Shown here piece by piece: positions 61,102 to 64,000 of a stretch of 64,000 bases of DNA; the stretch's first letter is position 1, and the number at the start of each line of letters is the position of its first letter. Origin of the DNA: Chitinophaga sp. HK235. Its GTDB lineage: Bacteria > Bacteroidota > Bacteroidia > Chitinophagales > Chitinophagaceae. A program made the translations under genes and the position numbers. The stretch is from contig NZ_CP073766.1 in NCBI RefSeq assembly GCF_018255755.1, forward strand, positions 6,322,501 to 6,386,500, read 5' to 3'. The notes below the pieces were generated by a model, which was given only the letters and a program-made list of their open reading frames with translations, made no database searches and was not told where the DNA came from.

Positions 61102-61890
61102 TTATTTGAGTGTAATGGGCGCTATAGTGGTAACCTGGCCAATGCTTACGTTTACGCTGGTTACGATCGTATCTTTTACGAGGCCATCACCTGCGAAGGC
61201 AACGTTATAAGCGCCTGCATTCAGTCCGGCCAACAGGAAAGCACCGGTCAGCGGATCTGGTTTGGCGGTAGCGATCGTGTCTGTGTTCTGGATAGCGAAT
61301 ACGCTATTGATGTGGACGGCCGGGAGTACTATGCCCTTGATGGAGCCACTGGTGGCCTGGGTGTAGGTGCGGATCACCGGTTTGAGGATATACTTACCAT
61401 TGCCGGTAGTAACGATAGAGCGGTTGGCATCAAAGTCAATCCAGAGACGGTATTCCACGTCTGCCGTGAGCGTAGCCTGTACGTTGAGTTTGAGGCCGGA
61501 TTGCTGAGCGGAAGGTGTTTCCAGCGGATAGGCGGTACCATTGACCACTACGCTGTTGTTACTGCCCAGCACCAGTCTTATCTGGGAGATTTTGCCGGCC
61601 GGCAGGCCGCTGGAGGCGAGTACAGTATCGATGCCATTTCTGAAGTTCAGGAGATTGTAAACGCCCGGACGCAACAGGTGGATGGATTGCCAGCCGTTGT
61701 CTCCGGTGGAGGCATTTACCAGAACGTCCTGGACATCAATATTTACAGCATCATAATTGGCTGGAGCGTCTGTAAGGTATACGGTTAGTTTGGCGTTGCC
61801 GTTTCCGCCGGAGTCGTTTTTGTTACAGGCGCTGAAAAGCAGTGCAAGTGCAGGCATGGCCACTAAAAAAGCCCAGATTTGGTTTTTCAT
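61102..61890 (-). CDS. DUF4382-domain lipoprotein
   Basis: 262 residues. Lipobox in MPALALLFSACNKND. The mature part starts AKLTVYLTDAPANYDAVNIDVQDVLVN, the pattern of DUF4382, followed by LLRPGVYNLLNFRNGIDTVLASSGLPAGKISQIRLVL, RLWIDFDANRSIV and a C-terminal carboxypeptidase-regulatory-like sandwich (SGSIKGIVLPAVHI ... DTIVTSVNVSIGQV). Function unknown; a surface or periplasmic lipoprotein is likely. Confidence 0.85.
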   Translation of the reverse strand: MKNQIWAFLVAMPALALLFSACNKNDSGGNGNAKLTVYLTDAPANYDAVNIDVQDVLVNASTGDNGWQSIHLLRPGVYNLLNFRNGIDTVLASSGLPAGKISQIRLVLGSNNSVVVNGTAYPLETPSAQQSGLKLNVQATLTADVEYRLWIDFDANRSIVTTGNGKYILKPVIRTYTQATSGSIKGIVLPAVHINSVFAIQNTDTIATAKPDPLTGAFLLAGLNAGAYNVAFAGDGLVKDTIVTSVNVSIGQVTTIAPITLK

Positions 61891-62173
61891 GATTCGGTTT
61901 TAATAATTGTGGTTTGATTGGCAATATTAATATATAAATATTAAATAATATGAATTTCGTGTGCTCAAAGTTGTATCAGTGCTCAATAGTTGACAATCTG
62001 TTGTGACATAGCGCTCGAATAGCTGCTTATTACATTCATCCTACGTTCCTGCACGTTATAGCAAATGGTAAGCCAAACAGGCTGTTGAGCGAAGTTTGGT
62101 TATTCACATTTGTGGATAGGAGAGGCCCAACTGCATTGTTTGCTGTTGGGCCTCTCTGGTTTATGAATGATTA
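61891..62173. other. Intergenic region with a 12-bp terminator hairpin
   Basis: The only structured element is a perfect 12-bp inverted repeat (62120-62131 with 62145-62156), 18 bases past the stop of the M32 carboxypeptidase on the minus strand. No T-run follows on that strand. No gene is seen. Confidence 0.55.
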
Positions 62174-63685
62174 TCAGTGATTGTAGATGGAAGCATATTT
62201 TTTTTCTGCGTAGTCCATGAAGTAGCTGAACTGCAATTCTTTCCCTGTTACTTTTTTACAAAGTTCGCCGGAGGTGTAGAAGCGGCCGAAGGGGTGGATG
62301 TTGCTGCGCAGCCATTCGAGGAGCGGGTGGTAGTTGCCGGTAGCGATGGCATCATCGAGGCCCGGCACCTGTTTTTGTGCAGCGGTAAAAAACTGGGCGG
62401 CGTAGAAGCTTCCCAGGGAGTAGGTAGGGAAGTATCCGAAGCTGCCATGTGACCAGTGGATGTCCTGTAATACGCCCTGTACATCATCCGGCACGGTTAC
62501 GTGCAGGTATTGACGGTAGTATTCGTTCCAGGTGTGTTGCAGATCGTTGGCAGAGATGCTGCCGTCCATGAGGCCTTTTTCGATCTCATAGCGGATCATG
62601 ATATGGAAATGGTAGGTCAGTTCATCGGCTTCTGTGCGGATGAGGGATGGTCTTACCTGATTGATGGCCTGATAGAAACTATTGAGTGATACAGCAGCGA
62701 GGTTGTCGGAGAACTGCAGCTGCAGGCGTGGGTAGTGATGTTGCCAGAAGCGGAGGCTTCTGCCGACATTGTTTTCCCAGAGGCGGGATTGTGATTCGTG
62801 AATGCCCAGGCTGGTGGCTTCTCCGCAGGGGAGTCCGTACTGATCGGCAGGCAGGCCCTGTTCGTAGAGGGCGTGTCCGCCTTCATGGATACAGCTCCAG
62901 GTCATGTTACCAAAATCATTTTCATCGATGCGGGTGGTGACCCTTACATCGTGGGGGTTGAAGCTGGTGGTGAACGGATGTTCGGAGATGTCCTGTCTGC
63001 CGGCCTGGAGGTCGTAGCCCATTTCCCTGAGGAGGTCTATGCCCAGTTTCCATTGTTTATCACGGTCGTAGTGTTTGTGCAGGAAATCTTTTTCCACCTG
63101 TGGGCGGGCTTCAATTTTTGCCAGCAGTGGAGAGAGGGCTTTTTTCACATCTTCGAAAATGGTGTCCAGCATGGTGGTGGTGGCGCCTTTTTCGTATTCG
63201 TTGAGCAGGGCGTTGTAAGGATGGCCTTCGTAGCCCAGGATGGAAGTCTCCTGTTTTTTGAGTGTTATCATTTTGGAGAGGACAGGAGCAAAGATGCTGT
63301 AGTCGTTGGCTTTGCGTGCCTTGATCCAGGCGTGGTAACATTCATTGGTAGTTTGTGACATTTCGGCCACAAAAGCGGCGGGGTATTTTTTATTTTTTTC
63401 GTAGTCTTCCAGGGAGAGAGCGATGTTTTTTTGCTGAAGGGCGTCGAGGTCGCTGTGGTTATGCAGTTCATGGAGGAGAGTACCCAGGTCTTCTTCCGTA
63501 AAGAGTTCGTGGGCGATGGTGCTGAGGGTGGTGAGCTGCTGGCCTCTGAAGGCTGCACCTTTTTCGGGCAGGTAGGTTTCCTGGTCCCAGCCCAATACGG
63601 CCATGGCATTTTTTACGTCTGCAATTTTTTGCATCTTTAATTTGTACCGGGTATATTGTTCTGCCGTAGATTTGCTTCCTGTCAT
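62174..63685 (-). CDS. M32-family metallocarboxypeptidase
   Basis: 503 residues from the ATG at 63685, the normal length for M32 enzymes such as thermostable carboxypeptidase 1. The zinc motif is CIHEGGHALYEQG (HExxH). Family segments: MAVLGWDQETYLPEKGAAFRGQQ, HPFTTSFNPHDVRVTTRIDEND, GIHESQSRLWENNVGR and DVQGVLQDIHWSHGSFGYFPTYSLGSFYAAQF. Cytoplasmic peptide degradation from the C-terminus is expected. A longer reading starting at 63937 overlaps the divergent Nif3-like gene and is rejected. The promoter-like box TACATTTG (63707-63700, minus strand) lies 14 bases upstream. Confidence 0.94.
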   Translation of the reverse strand: MTGSKSTAEQYTRYKLKMQKIADVKNAMAVLGWDQETYLPEKGAAFRGQQLTTLSTIAHELFTEEDLGTLLHELHNHSDLDALQQKNIALSLEDYEKNKKYPAAFVAEMSQTTNECYHAWIKARKANDYSIFAPVLSKMITLKKQETSILGYEGHPYNALLNEYEKGATTTMLDTIFEDVKKALSPLLAKIEARPQVEKDFLHKHYDRDKQWKLGIDLLREMGYDLQAGRQDISEHPFTTSFNPHDVRVTTRIDENDFGNMTWSCIHEGGHALYEQGLPADQYGLPCGEATSLGIHESQSRLWENNVGRSLRFWQHHYPRLQLQFSDNLAAVSLNSFYQAINQVRPSLIRTEADELTYHFHIMIRYEIEKGLMDGSISANDLQHTWNEYYRQYLHVTVPDDVQGVLQDIHWSHGSFGYFPTYSLGSFYAAQFFTAAQKQVPGLDDAIATGNYHPLLEWLRSNIHPFGRFYTSGELCKKVTGKELQFSYFMDYAEKKYASIYNH

Positions 63686-63742
63686 AACTGTGTTTTTTAC
63701 AAATGTACAGGATGGCGTGAAGGAACAGTCAAATTCTTTGTT

Positions 63743-64000
63743 ATGAAGATAAAAGAGATTATGCAGGTGCTGGAGGCGTATGCGCCTTTGCCGTACCAGG
63801 AAAGTTACGATAATGCAGGCCTTATTTTCGGGGATGCTTCGTGGGAGGTGACCAATGTGTTGCTGACGCTGGACGCTACCGAAGAAGTGATAGATGAGGC
63901 TATAGCCAGGGGATGTAATTTGGTGGTGGCGCATCATCCGATTGTTTTCGGAGGACTGAAGAAGATCAACGGGCGTTCCTATGTGGAGCGGGTGGCGATC
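63743..64000 (+). CDS. Nif3-like dinuclear metal-centre protein, N-terminal part
   Basis: Open to the end of the window (86 residues seen). MKIKEIMQVLEAYAPLPYQESYDNAGLIFGD and the metal-site segment LVVAHHPIVFGGLKKING with the paired His match the Nif3/DUF34 family, whose function is thought to involve metal-dependent hydrolysis of a cyclic nucleotide-like or GTP-cyclohydrolase-type product; this is unsettled. Divergent from the M32 gene. Confidence 0.9.
   Translation, partial: MKIKEIMQVLEAYAPLPYQESYDNAGLIFGDASWEVTNVLLTLDATEEVIDEAIARGCNLVVAHHPIVFGGLKKINGRSYVERVAI

Noticed and set aside
61072..61788. Plus-strand frame opposite the DUF4382 lipoprotein
   Set aside because: The minus strand has a lipobox and a matching domain; the plus frame has none.
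1..64000. tRNA or rRNA genes, prophage, toxin-antitoxin or known defence systems
   Set aside because: No cloverleaf-like sequence or CCA-ending arms, and no restriction, abortive infection, retron, integrase or phage structural genes were recognised; the only reverse transcriptase is clearly a group II intron maturase.

Overview
The window looks like a chromosomal segment of a Bacteroidota bacterium, most likely Chitinophagaceae and Chitinophaga-like. The evidence is a SusC/SusD pair, PorP/SprF proteins beside PKD-repeat proteins with type IX secretion (T9SS) type B C-termini, a stand-alone T9SS type A sorting domain, Bacteroidota-type promoter boxes (TTTG and TAnnTTTG), and house-keeping proteins in the form usual for this phylum. 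Base composition is moderate. No plasmid, phage, CRISPR, tRNA or rRNA gene was found.

Layout. 1-3040: end of a SusC-type receptor and its SusD-type lipoprotein. 3111-13979: guaB, dprA, an e(P4)-type acid phosphatase lipoprotein, an OmpA/PD40 envelope protein, queE, folD, pckA and an aminopeptidase P. 14067-16836: a phosphatidylserine synthase whose terminator is followed at once by a complete group IIC intron with its maturase. 16941-24542: purS, rsmI, a nitroreductase, an M1 peptidase, a patatin, a DinB protein, a three-gene ECF-sigma operon and rsmG. 24720-32333: a family 2 glycosyltransferase, tgt with an LptF/LptG-type permease, citrate synthase, and recG, which has no conventional start codon.

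32456-37915: a 1239-residue T9SS type B substrate directly followed by its PorP/SprF partner, then a small outer-membrane barrel. 38067-39907: a two-gene pair resembling phosphonatase-like hydrolase plus FAD oxidoreductase (putative aminophosphonate catabolism). 40417-50131: LOG-family protein, O-methyltransferase, LysM/glucosaminidase protein, hpt, VWA protein, RlmK-like methyltransferase, dnaJ, grpE and RlmI-like methyltransferase. 50219-59628: a second T9SS block on the minus strand, with a miniature type A domain protein, PorP/SprF, and two PKD proteins of about 947 and 1615 residues. 59722-64000: a TPMT-like methyltransferase, a rhodanese-thioredoxin fusion, a DUF4382 lipoprotein, an M32 carboxypeptidase and the start of a Nif3-like protein.

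The genes form no single pathway. Recurrent themes are surface display through T9SS (two PorP/SprF loci), rRNA and tRNA modification (rsmI, rsmG, RlmK-like, RlmI-like, queE, tgt) and central metabolism. The most unusual non-coding signal is a family of large fold-back repeats, four copies in 64 kb, each built around a terminator-like hairpin. I found no convincing new defence or other multi-gene system. The best candidates for follow-up are the fold-back repeats, the intron/terminator insertion, the recG start, the zinc-site loss in Tgt, the aminophosphonate pair and the type B adhesin loci.
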